Positions 10,160-19,338 of a stretch of DNA of 64,000 nucleotides are shown piece after piece. Below the pieces are notes generated by a model that worked only from the letters and a program-made list of their open reading frames with translations, was not told the DNA's origin and made no database searches. Each line of letters opens with the position of its first letter. Position 1 is the stretch's first letter. The translations under genes were made by a program, and so were the position numbers. Source of the DNA: Oxalobacteraceae bacterium (GTDB lineage Bacteria; Pseudomonadota; Gammaproteobacteria; Burkholderiales; Burkholderiaceae_D); assembly GCA_947454475.1 (NCBI GenBank), contig CANGLD010000001.1, forward strand, positions 21,915 through 85,914, written 5' to 3'.

Positions 10160-10954
10160 ATGCATCAACTCACTCCACAAGTACATGTCAGTTGCGGCCT
10201 AGTGCGCCACACGCGTCTACGTCCTACTAACAATGCATTTAGCTATGGTGTATACACTTTGCTGCTACCGTTACGTAGCCTAGGCAATGCAGCATTGCCT
10301 AGTAAATTATGTTCACGTAATCATTTTAATTTACTGGCATTTTATGACAGTGATCATGGTGACGGACACACACCACTTCTCACTTGGATCGATCAGTTAT
10401 TACATCAAGAAGGCATTACCGATGCCGATGGTGAAATCTGGTTACAAGCCTTTCCCAGAGTATTAGGCTATGTATTTAATCCTGTTTCATTTTGGTTTTG
10501 TCATAAAAAATCAGGTGAACTACGCGCCATCCTCTGTGAAGTGAGAAACACCTTTGGTGAAAAGCATAGTTATTTACTCGACGTTGGTAGCAGCATGCCA
10601 TGGGGTTTGCCATTAAGCGCAAAAAAGATTTTTCATGTTTCGCCTTTTTGCGAAGTGAAAGGTGCTTATCGTTTTCGCTTCATGTCGGCACAACAGCAGA
10701 TTGCGCAGCATACTCACCATCGTATAACTGCACGCATAGATTATGACGATGCAGAGGGCCCGTTACTTTTGACCAGCATCTCTGGAAAAGTACAACCTAT
10801 CACCGACAGCAAACTACTATTTGTCTTCTTACGATATCCCCTCATGACATTTGGCGTGATTTTCCGTATTCACTGGCAAGCCGCAAAATTATTTATTAAG
10901 GGCGTACCTTTTTTTAAAAAACCAGCACCACCATCTAGCGAATTAAGCCGATGA
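10160..10954 (+). CDS. DUF1365 domain-containing protein
   Basis: RPTNNAFSYGVYTLLLPL, FNPVSFWFCH, EVRNTFGEKHSYLL; lies between FAD oxidoreductase and CFA-synthase-like gene. Confidence 0.88.
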   Translation: MHQLTPQVHVSCGLVRHTRLRPTNNAFSYGVYTLLLPLRSLGNAALPSKLCSRNHFNLLAFYDSDHGDGHTPLLTWIDQLLHQEGITDADGEIWLQAFPRVLGYVFNPVSFWFCHKKSGELRAILCEVRNTFGEKHSYLLDVGSSMPWGLPLSAKKIFHVSPFCEVKGAYRFRFMSAQQQIAQHTHHRITARIDYDDAEGPLLLTSISGKVQPITDSKLLFVFLRYPLMTFGVIFRIHWQAAKLFIKGVPFFKKPAPPSSELSR

Positions 10955-12174
10955 CAAAATCAATGACTTCATCACCGATGCAAACATCTAATAGCCATGC
11001 TGCGCTCGCTATGCCAGCACAAGCTAAATTAATTTTACAATTATTAAAAAAAATTAAGTATGGCTCTCTGCGATTGGAATGTCCTGATCACAGTGTTCTG
11101 CATTATGGCGACCAGACTAATCCCGTCACACTCAGCTTAAAAAATTGGCAGCCTTGTATTGCAGCCGTGAAGTCTGGTGACATTGGTTTTGCAGAATCTT
11201 ATATTCATGGCGATTGGACAACTGACAACTTGCCACGCTTACTCGAATTTTTTATTCATAATCGTCAAGCTGTAGAAACAGCAATCTATGGCACTTGGTG
11301 GGGCAGTCTGCTTTATCGTATTAAACATATTTTTAATCGCAACTCACGCTCAGGCAGTCGTCGCAATATCCATGCTCATTACGATATAGGTAATCATTTT
11401 TATCGTTTGTGGCTGGATCCTTCCATGACCTACTCCAGTGCTTTATTTAAAGAAGAACAACACACTTTAGAACAGGCGCAACAAGCCAAATACGCACGTA
11501 TTTATTCTCAGATTGATGTGCATGCAGGCAGTAAGATTTTAGAAATAGGCTGCGGCTGGGGTGGCTTTGCAGAATGCGCAACGCGACTAGGCTCACATGT
11601 CACCGGACTCACCCTCTCAACTGAACAACTTGAATTTGCACGCGCTCGCTTAGCCGATGCTGGTCTAGATCAACATGCTGATTTGCGTTTACAAGATTAT
11701 CGCGATACCGAAGGTGAATTTGATGCGATCGCTTCCATAGAAATGTTTGAAGCAGTGGGAGAGAATTATTGGGACAGCTATTTCTCTTGTGTTGCACAAC
11801 GCTTGAAAACAGGTGGCAAAGCTTGCATACAAACTATCACCATTGCCGACGAGTTGTTTGAACGTTATCGCAAAGGCACAGACTTCATTCAACAATATAT
11901 TTTCCCAGGTGGCATGTTGCCTTCTCCCGCAGTTTTCCGTGCTCGCGCGGAAAAACATGGCTTACAGGTTATCGACGAATTTGCATTTGGATTGGACTAT
12001 GCGCGCACTCTGTCGCTGTGGGATCAAGCATTTCAAGCAAAGCAAGCAGAAATCTTTGAATTAGGTTTTGATGAACGTTTCAAACGTACTTGGGAATTTT
12101 ATTTAGCTTATTGTGAAGCTGGATTTCGCGCTAAGAGTATTGATTTATTTCAATTCACTTTGCAAAAAAAATAG
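10951..12174 (+). CDS. cyclopropane-fatty-acyl-phospholipid synthase family methyltransferase
   Basis: HYDIGNHFYRLWLDPSMTYSSALF, ILEIGCGWGGFAECA, IEMFEAVGENYWDSYF, QYIFPGGMLPS. Confidence 0.92.
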   Translation: MTKSMTSSPMQTSNSHAALAMPAQAKLILQLLKKIKYGSLRLECPDHSVLHYGDQTNPVTLSLKNWQPCIAAVKSGDIGFAESYIHGDWTTDNLPRLLEFFIHNRQAVETAIYGTWWGSLLYRIKHIFNRNSRSGSRRNIHAHYDIGNHFYRLWLDPSMTYSSALFKEEQHTLEQAQQAKYARIYSQIDVHAGSKILEIGCGWGGFAECATRLGSHVTGLTLSTEQLEFARARLADAGLDQHADLRLQDYRDTEGEFDAIASIEMFEAVGENYWDSYFSCVAQRLKTGGKACIQTITIADELFERYRKGTDFIQQYIFPGGMLPSPAVFRARAEKHGLQVIDEFAFGLDYARTLSLWDQAFQAKQAEIFELGFDERFKRTWEFYLAYCEAGFRAKSIDLFQFTLQKK

Positions 12175-12175
12175 G

Positions 12176-12736
12176 ATGATGCATCGTTTTATGAAATTCA
12201 TCGCTATCAGCGCTGGCATTGTTCTGTGCATCTTGCTCACAACACGCAGTGCTCATGCTTATATCGTGCCGGAATACATCAACGCAGAAATCTCTGAAGC
12301 CCAGCTGCAAGGACATGGCTTACTAACTTGGTTTGGTTTAAAAATTTATTCAGCTAATTTATGGGTAAGTAAAAAAAATAATTTGTCGCAGAATTTTTTG
12401 AATCAGCATTTTGCTCTTGAATTACATTATCAACGCAAATTAGAAGGTGCTGAGATAGCAAAAGTCAGCATAGAAGAAATTAAACGCTTAAACATAGGCA
12501 CCGATGCGCAACAAGCAGTCTGGTTACGTAGCATGAAAGCGATTTTTCCTAATGTAGAAAAAGGTTCACATTTAACCGGCATACATTTACCTGGAGAAGC
12601 CACGCGTTTTTATCGAGACGGAAAATTTTTAGGTGAAATCACTGACCCTTTATTTGGCACAGCATTTTTTTCTATTTGGCTAGATACAAAAACCCGTGAA
12701 CCCGCCCTGCGTCAGGCCTTATTAGGAATGAAGTGA
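12176..12736 (+). CDS. exported chalcone isomerase-like protein
   Basis: Signal peptide then LLTWFGLKIYSANLWV ... FSIWLDTKTREPALRQALLG; ORF 5' part (12113-12175) overlaps the upstream gene. Confidence 0.75.
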   Translation: MMHRFMKFIAISAGIVLCILLTTRSAHAYIVPEYINAEISEAQLQGHGLLTWFGLKIYSANLWVSKKNNLSQNFLNQHFALELHYQRKLEGAEIAKVSIEEIKRLNIGTDAQQAVWLRSMKAIFPNVEKGSHLTGIHLPGEATRFYRDGKFLGEITDPLFGTAFFSIWLDTKTREPALRQALLGMK

Positions 12737-13971
12737 AGCACTTATCGCGCGCAGCATTATTTTCTTATGGCTTGTTTGGCCTGCCACTGGCATTGGTTGC
12801 TTTGCCGATTTATGTTTTAGTGCCACAGCTTTATGCACAACAATTTGGTTTGTCCTTAACTGTGATTGGACTAACCCTGCTAGTTGCGCGCATCATGGAT
12901 GCCTTCATTGATTTGCCCATAGGTTTATGGATAGATAAAAAAAATACCACCTTAGGCTATGCCTATTTTATTTTGCTGTCGTTACCGTTTTTATTGCTTG
13001 GATTTATTGCGCTTTTTCATCCCCAAGTTTCTGAATCAACGCCCCTTGCGATTTGGTTTTTTCTCAGCTTAACTTTGGTGTACTTAGGTTTTAGTCTTGC
13101 TAGCATTGCTCACAATAGCTGGGGTGCTAGCCTGACTTGGGAGCGTGGCGAACGAGCACGACTGACAGCAGTACGTGAAGGTTGCGGCTTACTGGGCGTT
13201 ATTCTTGCCGCTGCAGTTCCTGCTGTATTTGGTCTAGCTTGGCTATCTGTTTTATTTAGTATTAGCTTACTACTTTGCGCATTTGTCTTATTGCGCTTCG
13301 CCCCTAAAGGACGACACACCGCAGTTAACACACAAGCTGAATCTTTATTTTCCCCTTTACGGAATAAACAATTTCTAAGCTTGCTCAGCGTTTTTGCAAG
13401 CAATGGTATTTCTGCGGCTATTCCTGCCAGCTTATTTCTTTTTTTTGTTTCAGATAGATTGCAATTAGCGAGCTATGCGGGTTTATTTTTAGTTCTCTAT
13501 TTTCTTGCAGCTGCTTGTGCACTTCCGCTTTGGATAAAACTAGCTCGCGAGTTTGGAGAAGCACGTTCTTGGTTAGTTGCTATGGCGTTAGCCCTTGCTT
13601 CATTTATTTGGGCGGCTAACTTAGCAAGCGGTTCTTTGCTTGGTTTCGCTTGTGTTTGTATCGCATCTGGCATCGCTTTAGGTGCCGATCTTGCACTGCC
13701 ACCGGCTTTACTAGCAGCTGTAATAGGTGTCGCAGGTGACGATGGACATCGTGAGGGCACTTATTTTGGTATCTGGAGTTGGACGACCAAAATGAATTTA
13801 GCTTTAGCAGCAGGCATATCACTACCCTTACTAGAATATTTAGGTTACAGCCCTGGTAGTACTACTCCCTCATCTTCTAGTGCACTCGTCATTGCTTATG
13901 TCTGGCTACCTTGTTTATTGAAATGTATCGCTATGTTTTTGTTATGGCGTGCCCCTTTAAAAAATTTATAA
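12733..13971 (+). CDS. MFS/GPH-type transporter
   Basis: About 12 hydrophobic segments; VARIMDAFIDLPIGLWIDK near N-terminus; GTG start overlaps upstream stop. Confidence 0.85.
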   Translation: MKHLSRAALFSYGLFGLPLALVALPIYVLVPQLYAQQFGLSLTVIGLTLLVARIMDAFIDLPIGLWIDKKNTTLGYAYFILLSLPFLLLGFIALFHPQVSESTPLAIWFFLSLTLVYLGFSLASIAHNSWGASLTWERGERARLTAVREGCGLLGVILAAAVPAVFGLAWLSVLFSISLLLCAFVLLRFAPKGRHTAVNTQAESLFSPLRNKQFLSLLSVFASNGISAAIPASLFLFFVSDRLQLASYAGLFLVLYFLAAACALPLWIKLAREFGEARSWLVAMALALASFIWAANLASGSLLGFACVCIASGIALGADLALPPALLAAVIGVAGDDGHREGTYFGIWSWTTKMNLALAAGISLPLLEYLGYSPGSTTPSSSSALVIAYVWLPCLLKCIAMFLLWRAPLKNL

Positions 13972-13987
13972 ACCTGAAAGGTTGATA

Positions 13988-14533
13988 ATGTTACTTAGAA
14001 AAATATCCATCTTACTGATGATAAGTAGCCTGAGTTTGTTGTCGAGCTGCAGCACGACGATCTCGCCCAATGACTATGCATCAGAAAAACCCACTTTAGA
14101 TTTGCAAACTTATTTCAATGGCACTATTGATGCATGGGGCATGTTTCAAGATCGATCCGGCAAAGTAGTCAAACGTTTCACTGTCGTGATGCGTTGTACT
14201 TGGCAAGGTGATGTCGGTACCTTAGATGAGGATTTCACTTACTCAGATGGTAAAAAACAAAAACGCGTATGGACCTTAAAGAAAATCGCACCGAATCGTT
14301 ATGTGGGTAATGCTTCTGATGTTGTAGGTGTAGCAGAAGGCGTGGTCAGTGGTAATGCATTGCGTTGGCAGTATGTCTTAGCTTTACCTGTAGATGATCA
14401 TGTTTACAACATGAACTTTGAAGACTGGATGTTCCAAATGGATGACAAAGTCATGCTGAATCGTGCTGTGATGAGTAAATTTGGTATACGGCTAGGCGAA
14501 GTCACACTCTCATTTACTAAGCGAGCTGAGTAA
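13988..14533 (+). CDS. DUF3833-family lipoprotein
   Basis: Lipobox LLSSC; FNGTIDAWGMFQDRSGKVVKRFTVVM...; ATG at 13988. Confidence 0.85.
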   Translation: MLLRKISILLMISSLSLLSSCSTTISPNDYASEKPTLDLQTYFNGTIDAWGMFQDRSGKVVKRFTVVMRCTWQGDVGTLDEDFTYSDGKKQKRVWTLKKIAPNRYVGNASDVVGVAEGVVSGNALRWQYVLALPVDDHVYNMNFEDWMFQMDDKVMLNRAVMSKFGIRLGEVTLSFTKRAE

Positions 14534-14602
14534 TGCCCACACTATTTCTTAGCTTAGCTTTCTCTCCACAATCACGTTTAGATATTTCATACAAGGCAGC
14601 GC

Positions 14603-15370
14603 ATGAATCCCAAGATTAACTCGTGGAAGAATAAGCGTGTCTGGATTATTGGCGCCTCTTCCGGTATAGGCGCAGAGCTTGCTCTACAATTATTAGTACT
14701 AGGCGCACGTGTTGCAGTCTCAGCTAGAAATCAATCTGCATTAACCAAGCTTGCGCAACCCTTTGATGCTGCAGTGGTGTTGCCCTTAGATGTGACAAAC
14801 GCTGATCAAGTACAAGCAGCAGCAGATCAACTTAAGCAACAATGGCAGGGTATAGATTTAGTTTGTGTCGTGGCTGGTGTCTATAATGAAATGCGTGCGG
14901 ATACTTTTAATTTAGAAGTCGCGAATGCATTAATTGATGTCAACCTGCGCGGTGTGTTTAATTGTCTCGCAGCGACCCTACCTACTTTGCTTGAACAAAA
15001 AAATGGTGGCATCGCTATTGTGTCTTCCGTTGCGGGACTAAGCGGTCTTCCTAAAGCACTGATCTACGGCCCTACCAAAGCAGCACTGATTAATTTATGT
15101 GAATCCTTGTATATCGATTTGCATTCCAGAGGGAATGCAGTGTATTTAATTAATCCTGGTTTTGTTGCAACCTCTGCTACAGCGAATAATGATTTTGCTA
15201 TGCCTGCATTGATAAGCGCAGAAATCGCCGCCAAAAAAATTATTTTAGGATTTGAACAAGGTGATTTTCATATTCACTTCCCGAAGCGCTTTACTAACTG
15301 GCTAAGACTAGCGCGCTTACTACCTTATGCTTGGTACTTCAAGCTTATACATAAAGTGACTGGATTATGA
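14603..15370 (+). CDS. SDR family oxidoreductase
   Basis: VWIIGASSGIGAELALQL nucleotide motif; YGPTKAAL catalytic motif. Confidence 0.88.
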   Translation: MNPKINSWKNKRVWIIGASSGIGAELALQLLVLGARVAVSARNQSALTKLAQPFDAAVVLPLDVTNADQVQAAADQLKQQWQGIDLVCVVAGVYNEMRADTFNLEVANALIDVNLRGVFNCLAATLPTLLEQKNGGIAIVSSVAGLSGLPKALIYGPTKAALINLCESLYIDLHSRGNAVYLINPGFVATSATANNDFAMPALISAEIAAKKIILGFEQGDFHIHFPKRFTNWLRLARLLPYAWYFKLIHKVTGL

Positions 15371-15798
15371 ACACGTCGCCTCGCCTAGATAATCTCATTC
15401 ATTTCTTTGAAAATATTCGCAGAGAAAATATAAAAGATCTGGCAAAAATTTATACCGAAGATGTTTTTTTCAAAGATCCCTTTAATGAAGTACATGACAT
15501 CCAATCTGTGATCGCTATTTTTGATCACATGTTTGACCAACTCGATCAGCCTCGATTTGTGGTGACTACACAGGTGAGTCAAGGCGATCAAGCTTTTCTG
15601 ACTTGGGATTTTTTATTTAAGATGAAGCGCTATAAACGTGAGGAACAATGCATACGTGGCGCTAGTCATATACGATTTGCTGCTGATGGCCGCGTTTGCA
15701 TGCATAGAGATTATTGGGACGCAGCAGAAGAGCTGTATGAAAAACTACCTTTAATAGGCAGTGTTATGCGCGTATTGAAAAAAATGGCGAACAACTAA
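15367..15798 (+). CDS. NTF2/SnoaL-like protein
   Basis: Small alpha+beta protein: DLAKIYTEDVFFKDPFNEVHD...HRDYWDAAEELYEKLP; ATGA overlap with SDR gene. Confidence 0.8.
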   Translation: MNTSPRLDNLIHFFENIRRENIKDLAKIYTEDVFFKDPFNEVHDIQSVIAIFDHMFDQLDQPRFVVTTQVSQGDQAFLTWDFLFKMKRYKREEQCIRGASHIRFAADGRVCMHRDYWDAAEELYEKLPLIGSVMRVLKKMANN

Positions 15799-15809
15799 TT
15801 TCGAAGAAC

Positions 15810-16475
15810 TTAATCAGGTTTTTTTCTAGCTGTTGTCGTTGTTTTTTTCGCGCCACTGGTAGTCTTGGTACTTGCTTTTTTAGTGCCACTACTTGTTTTA
15901 GGTTTACTTGCTTTTGCTGCAGTAGTTTTCTGCCCTGTAGATTTTCCAGTCGATGAAGTTTCTGCTGATGTTGCCATGGCATTGCCCACAGCCTGTGAAA
16001 ACTGATCTTGCACCACACTCCACCATGCAGCAGGATTAGTAAATTGCGCTGCCATATTCCCATTTTCTTCACTCTGCTCTGATTGCGCTGGCTTTTCAGG
16101 TTCTGGATCAGGTGCCGGTTTAGCGTAAGCATAACTAGCAAAAGGTGATTGAAATTCTTGCTTCTCAGGCTCTGGTTCTGGCGTCATGGATTTCATGGTT
16201 TGCGCAAAATTATCACCCATGGTTTGCAAGGTAGTGAGTGTTGCGCTTTGCATTTCTAACGCTTGTATAGAACTACGCAGCATATTCATATTTAACTGCA
16301 GCCAAGACTCTACGGCCTTTAAGTCTGTTATTTGTTTATTGATTTCTTCTGGCGACATGGAGGGCATGGTCATGCCCGGTACTTTCATAGCACCCCACAT
16401 ATTGCGTACAAATTCCATGGTGTCGTTCATGGCATTCATACCAGGTATTTCATTGTTGCCAGATTGTGTAGACAT
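15810..16475 (-). CDS. PhaM-like PHA granule-associated protein
   Basis: N-terminal MNDTMEFVRNMWGAM..., phasin-like helices, then Ala/Lys/Thr-rich tail (KTTAAKASKPKTSSGTKKASTKTTSGAKKTTTTARKK). Confidence 0.75.
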   Translation of the reverse strand: MSTQSGNNEIPGMNAMNDTMEFVRNMWGAMKVPGMTMPSMSPEEINKQITDLKAVESWLQLNMNMLRSSIQALEMQSATLTTLQTMGDNFAQTMKSMTPEPEPEKQEFQSPFASYAYAKPAPDPEPEKPAQSEQSEENGNMAAQFTNPAAWWSVVQDQFSQAVGNAMATSAETSSTGKSTGQKTTAAKASKPKTSSGTKKASTKTTSGAKKTTTTARKKPD

Positions 16476-16688
16476 GTACTTCCCCTAAAAATAGGCCAGA
16501 CCAAAAAGCTGGTTTTTCGCTGCCCGCTTCATTGCCAGTTTTTACTTCAATGGGCTAAGCGTAGCAGATCACGCCAATCTGGCAAACAAAGTACTAAAAA
16601 AATCCGTTTCGCTATAAGACGCACATTTGCTTACTTTCATTTACAGTTCATATTTCAATAAGCTTATTGAACGCATTACACTCTTGCT

Positions 16689-17834
16689 ATGTCGCCTCGA
16701 ATAGCCACTCTTACTCCTTACCCCGCTTTACGTCTAAGCTGGGCAGCTGTGGTCATTCTTAGCCTAACGCTACTGTTACATCTGCTCATGCTGCGATGGG
16801 TAGAAGATGAGCTAACCCTGTCTGTATTAACGCCACCAGATGCAGCCCTACTTGATATGGAGTTAGAGCCAACCACCAGTGTGACGTTATTACGAACACC
16901 TGCCCGAACATCCCTCAAACATAAATCGCCTGCTAATAAAAATCTGCCACCACCCTCTGCGACTCCTGAAGAAGCTATTGCAGCCTCGGACCCGACAACA
17001 TCAGAGAACACTGCTCAAGCTGAAATCAGTCAAGCTGAGGCTACAGCTCCGGCAACAGCAGCTCCCCAAAATACCATTGACTCAGCCAACTCAGAAACAG
17101 CAACGGCTAACGCAGTACCTGAAGGCCAAGGTCTACCGCCACCGGTAGCAGCTTCTACTATTTTTACCAAGGTTAGTCTGCCACCTGCTGCAAATCTTAG
17201 CTATAGCGTGACTGCTGCCAGAGAAGGACGTAAGGTAGAAGGGCGCGGCACAATCAACTGGCAACCGAATGGTGAAACGTATTCCATCTCTGGTGATGCT
17301 GGTATTATTTTTTTCACAGTACTCACTTATAAAAGTAGTGGCAGTGTCGATCTGTCTGGCATCTCACCAGAATTGTATGTAGAAAAACGATTCGGCAAAT
17401 CAGAAACGAATACGCATTTTCATCGTGAACGTAAAACGATAAGCTTTTCAGCTTCCACGAATAGTTATCCGACCTCAGGTGGCGAACAAGATCGCGCCAG
17501 TGTGATTTGGCAAATTGCTGCTATGGGACGAGGCGATAGTGATAAATTCATACCTGGCTTACATTTCGGTATGCTCATAGCTGGTACACGTTCAGCTGCT
17601 GTTTGGCGTGTCGTCGTGAACGGCAAAGAATCTCTACAACTTGCGGGCGAAACTTTGCAAGCTTGGCATTTAACTATTATGCCCGCCGAACAAAGTCAGG
17701 AATTACAATTTGAATTATGGCTAGCGCCACAAAAAGAATGGTATCCCGTTAAGCTCGTTTATTCAGACAAGAAAAGTGGTTATTTGGAATTAGTATTAAA
17801 CAAACTCGAACAAAAGCTTACAAGCACGCGTTAA
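16689..17834 (+). CDS. DUF3108 protein with N-terminal TM and Pro/Ala-rich linker
   Basis: Shares motif series with following gene: YSVTA..GRKVEGRGTINWQPNGETYSISGDAGI; GGEQDRASVIWQIA; ELWLAPQKEWYPVKLVYSDK. Confidence 0.8.
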   Translation: MSPRIATLTPYPALRLSWAAVVILSLTLLLHLLMLRWVEDELTLSVLTPPDAALLDMELEPTTSVTLLRTPARTSLKHKSPANKNLPPPSATPEEAIAASDPTTSENTAQAEISQAEATAPATAAPQNTIDSANSETATANAVPEGQGLPPPVAASTIFTKVSLPPAANLSYSVTAAREGRKVEGRGTINWQPNGETYSISGDAGIIFFTVLTYKSSGSVDLSGISPELYVEKRFGKSETNTHFHRERKTISFSASTNSYPTSGGEQDRASVIWQIAAMGRGDSDKFIPGLHFGMLIAGTRSAAVWRVVVNGKESLQLAGETLQAWHLTIMPAEQSQELQFELWLAPQKEWYPVKLVYSDKKSGYLELVLNKLEQKLTSTR

Positions 17835-17859
17835 TTTTTTATTCACTTATGAGTATTGT

Positions 17860-18615
17860 ATGAATTCTTCACTCGTTTTTTTCAAACAAATTAAGCTAGT
17901 TATCTTATTTGCCTTAACATTTAGTTTTTGCTTTGCTACGCAAGCAGCAGAAAACAAAATCAAACTCAACTATCCGCCAACAGCAAAATTATTTTATTTT
18001 ATTCGTGCTGATATCAAAGGCTTGAATATTGAAGGCGCAGGATTAATTGATTGGGATAAGGCTGGCGATAAATACCATATCAACTCTGAGACTAGAACTG
18101 CATTAACTGGCGTCTTAGTTGCTGAAAAAAGTGAAGGCTTGATCGATAACACTGGATTAGCGCCAGAAATTTTTTCAATTAAGCGTTTTCGTAAAGAACT
18201 GATTACAACACGCTTAGATAGAAAAAATCATCAAATTAATTATCAAGGCAATGCAAACCCTCAATCTTTACTAGGCACGGAACAAGACAGATTAAGTGTC
18301 TTATGGCAGTTACTCTGTCTTGCCCGTTCAACACCGAATAAATTTTCTGCAGGCTCAAAACATAAATTTACAGTGATAGGCACTCAAGATAGTGAGCCTT
18401 GGATATTTGAAGTTAAAAACCCGCAACGTATACAAACCGGCTTAGGCGAAGTTGACGCACTACAAATCACGCGCCTGCCATCAGAAAATCCTGATGCACA
18501 AGGCATGGAAATTTGGCTTGCGCCTTCTTTAGATTGGTATCCTGTACAAATTCGACTCTCTGAAAAAAATGGTGACTACATAGAACAGTCATTAGAAAAA
18601 ATAGAAAAGAAATGA
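17860..18615 (+). CDS. DUF3108 exported protein (paralogue of upstream gene)
   Basis: [78 protein letters not shown]. Confidence 0.8.
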   Translation: MNSSLVFFKQIKLVILFALTFSFCFATQAAENKIKLNYPPTAKLFYFIRADIKGLNIEGAGLIDWDKAGDKYHINSETRTALTGVLVAEKSEGLIDNTGLAPEIFSIKRFRKELITTRLDRKNHQINYQGNANPQSLLGTEQDRLSVLWQLLCLARSTPNKFSAGSKHKFTVIGTQDSEPWIFEVKNPQRIQTGLGEVDALQITRLPSENPDAQGMEIWLAPSLDWYPVQIRLSEKNGDYIEQSLEKIEKK

Positions 18616-19310
18616 TGAACTCAGCACTGGTTTTATTTTCAGGCGGCCAAGATTCCACAACTTGTTTAGCCTGGGCACTCAATCGTTATGATCATGTTGA
18701 AACCCTAGGGTTTGATTATGGTCAGCGCCATGCTATCGAGTTAACGATGCGACCGCAGTTATTAGACAGCTTACGTGGCATGCGCCCTGATTGGAAAAAT
18801 AAATTAGGCGATGATCACATGCTAGATCTATCACTACTAGCAGCCATCTCCGATACTGCATTAACTCGCGATGTCGTCATTAGCATGCAAGAGAATGGTT
18901 TACCGAATACTTTTGTACCTGGCCGTAATTTATTATTTCTCACTAGTGCTGCTGCTTTAGCTTATCGACGCGGTATCAGCGATTTAGTAGGCGGTATGTG
19001 TGAAACCGATTATTCAGGCTACCCCGATTGTCGCGATGAAACCTTACGCAGCTTAGAACAAGCCATCAATTTAGGTATGGCGACCAAGCTAACTATACAA
19101 ACGCCACTTATGTGGCTGAATAAAGCACAGAGCTGGGAATTGGCTGCAACACTAGGCGGTAAGGCATTGGTCGAATTAATTCGCACCGATACACACACAT
19201 GCTATCTGGGTGAGCGCGGTGTTTTACATGCATGGGGGCATGGTTGCGGTACTTGCCCCGCGTGCGAATTACGCGCACGCGGCTATACAGATTATTTAGC
19301 TACAAAATAA
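18612..19310 (+). CDS. queC: 7-cyano-7-deazaguanine synthase
   Basis: [20 protein letters not shown]-loop; [30 protein letters not shown]. Confidence 0.96.
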   Translation: MMNSALVLFSGGQDSTTCLAWALNRYDHVETLGFDYGQRHAIELTMRPQLLDSLRGMRPDWKNKLGDDHMLDLSLLAAISDTALTRDVVISMQENGLPNTFVPGRNLLFLTSAAALAYRRGISDLVGGMCETDYSGYPDCRDETLRSLEQAINLGMATKLTIQTPLMWLNKAQSWELAATLGGKALVELIRTDTHTCYLGERGVLHAWGHGCGTCPACELRARGYTDYLATK

Positions 19311-19338
19311 AAACTCAACTACGCTAACCTAGCTGCGC

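Noticed and set aside
13110-13822. Several minus-strand ORFs inside the MFS transporter gene
   Set aside because: Antisense to a well-supported membrane protein, with low-complexity Ser/Ala/Arg translations.
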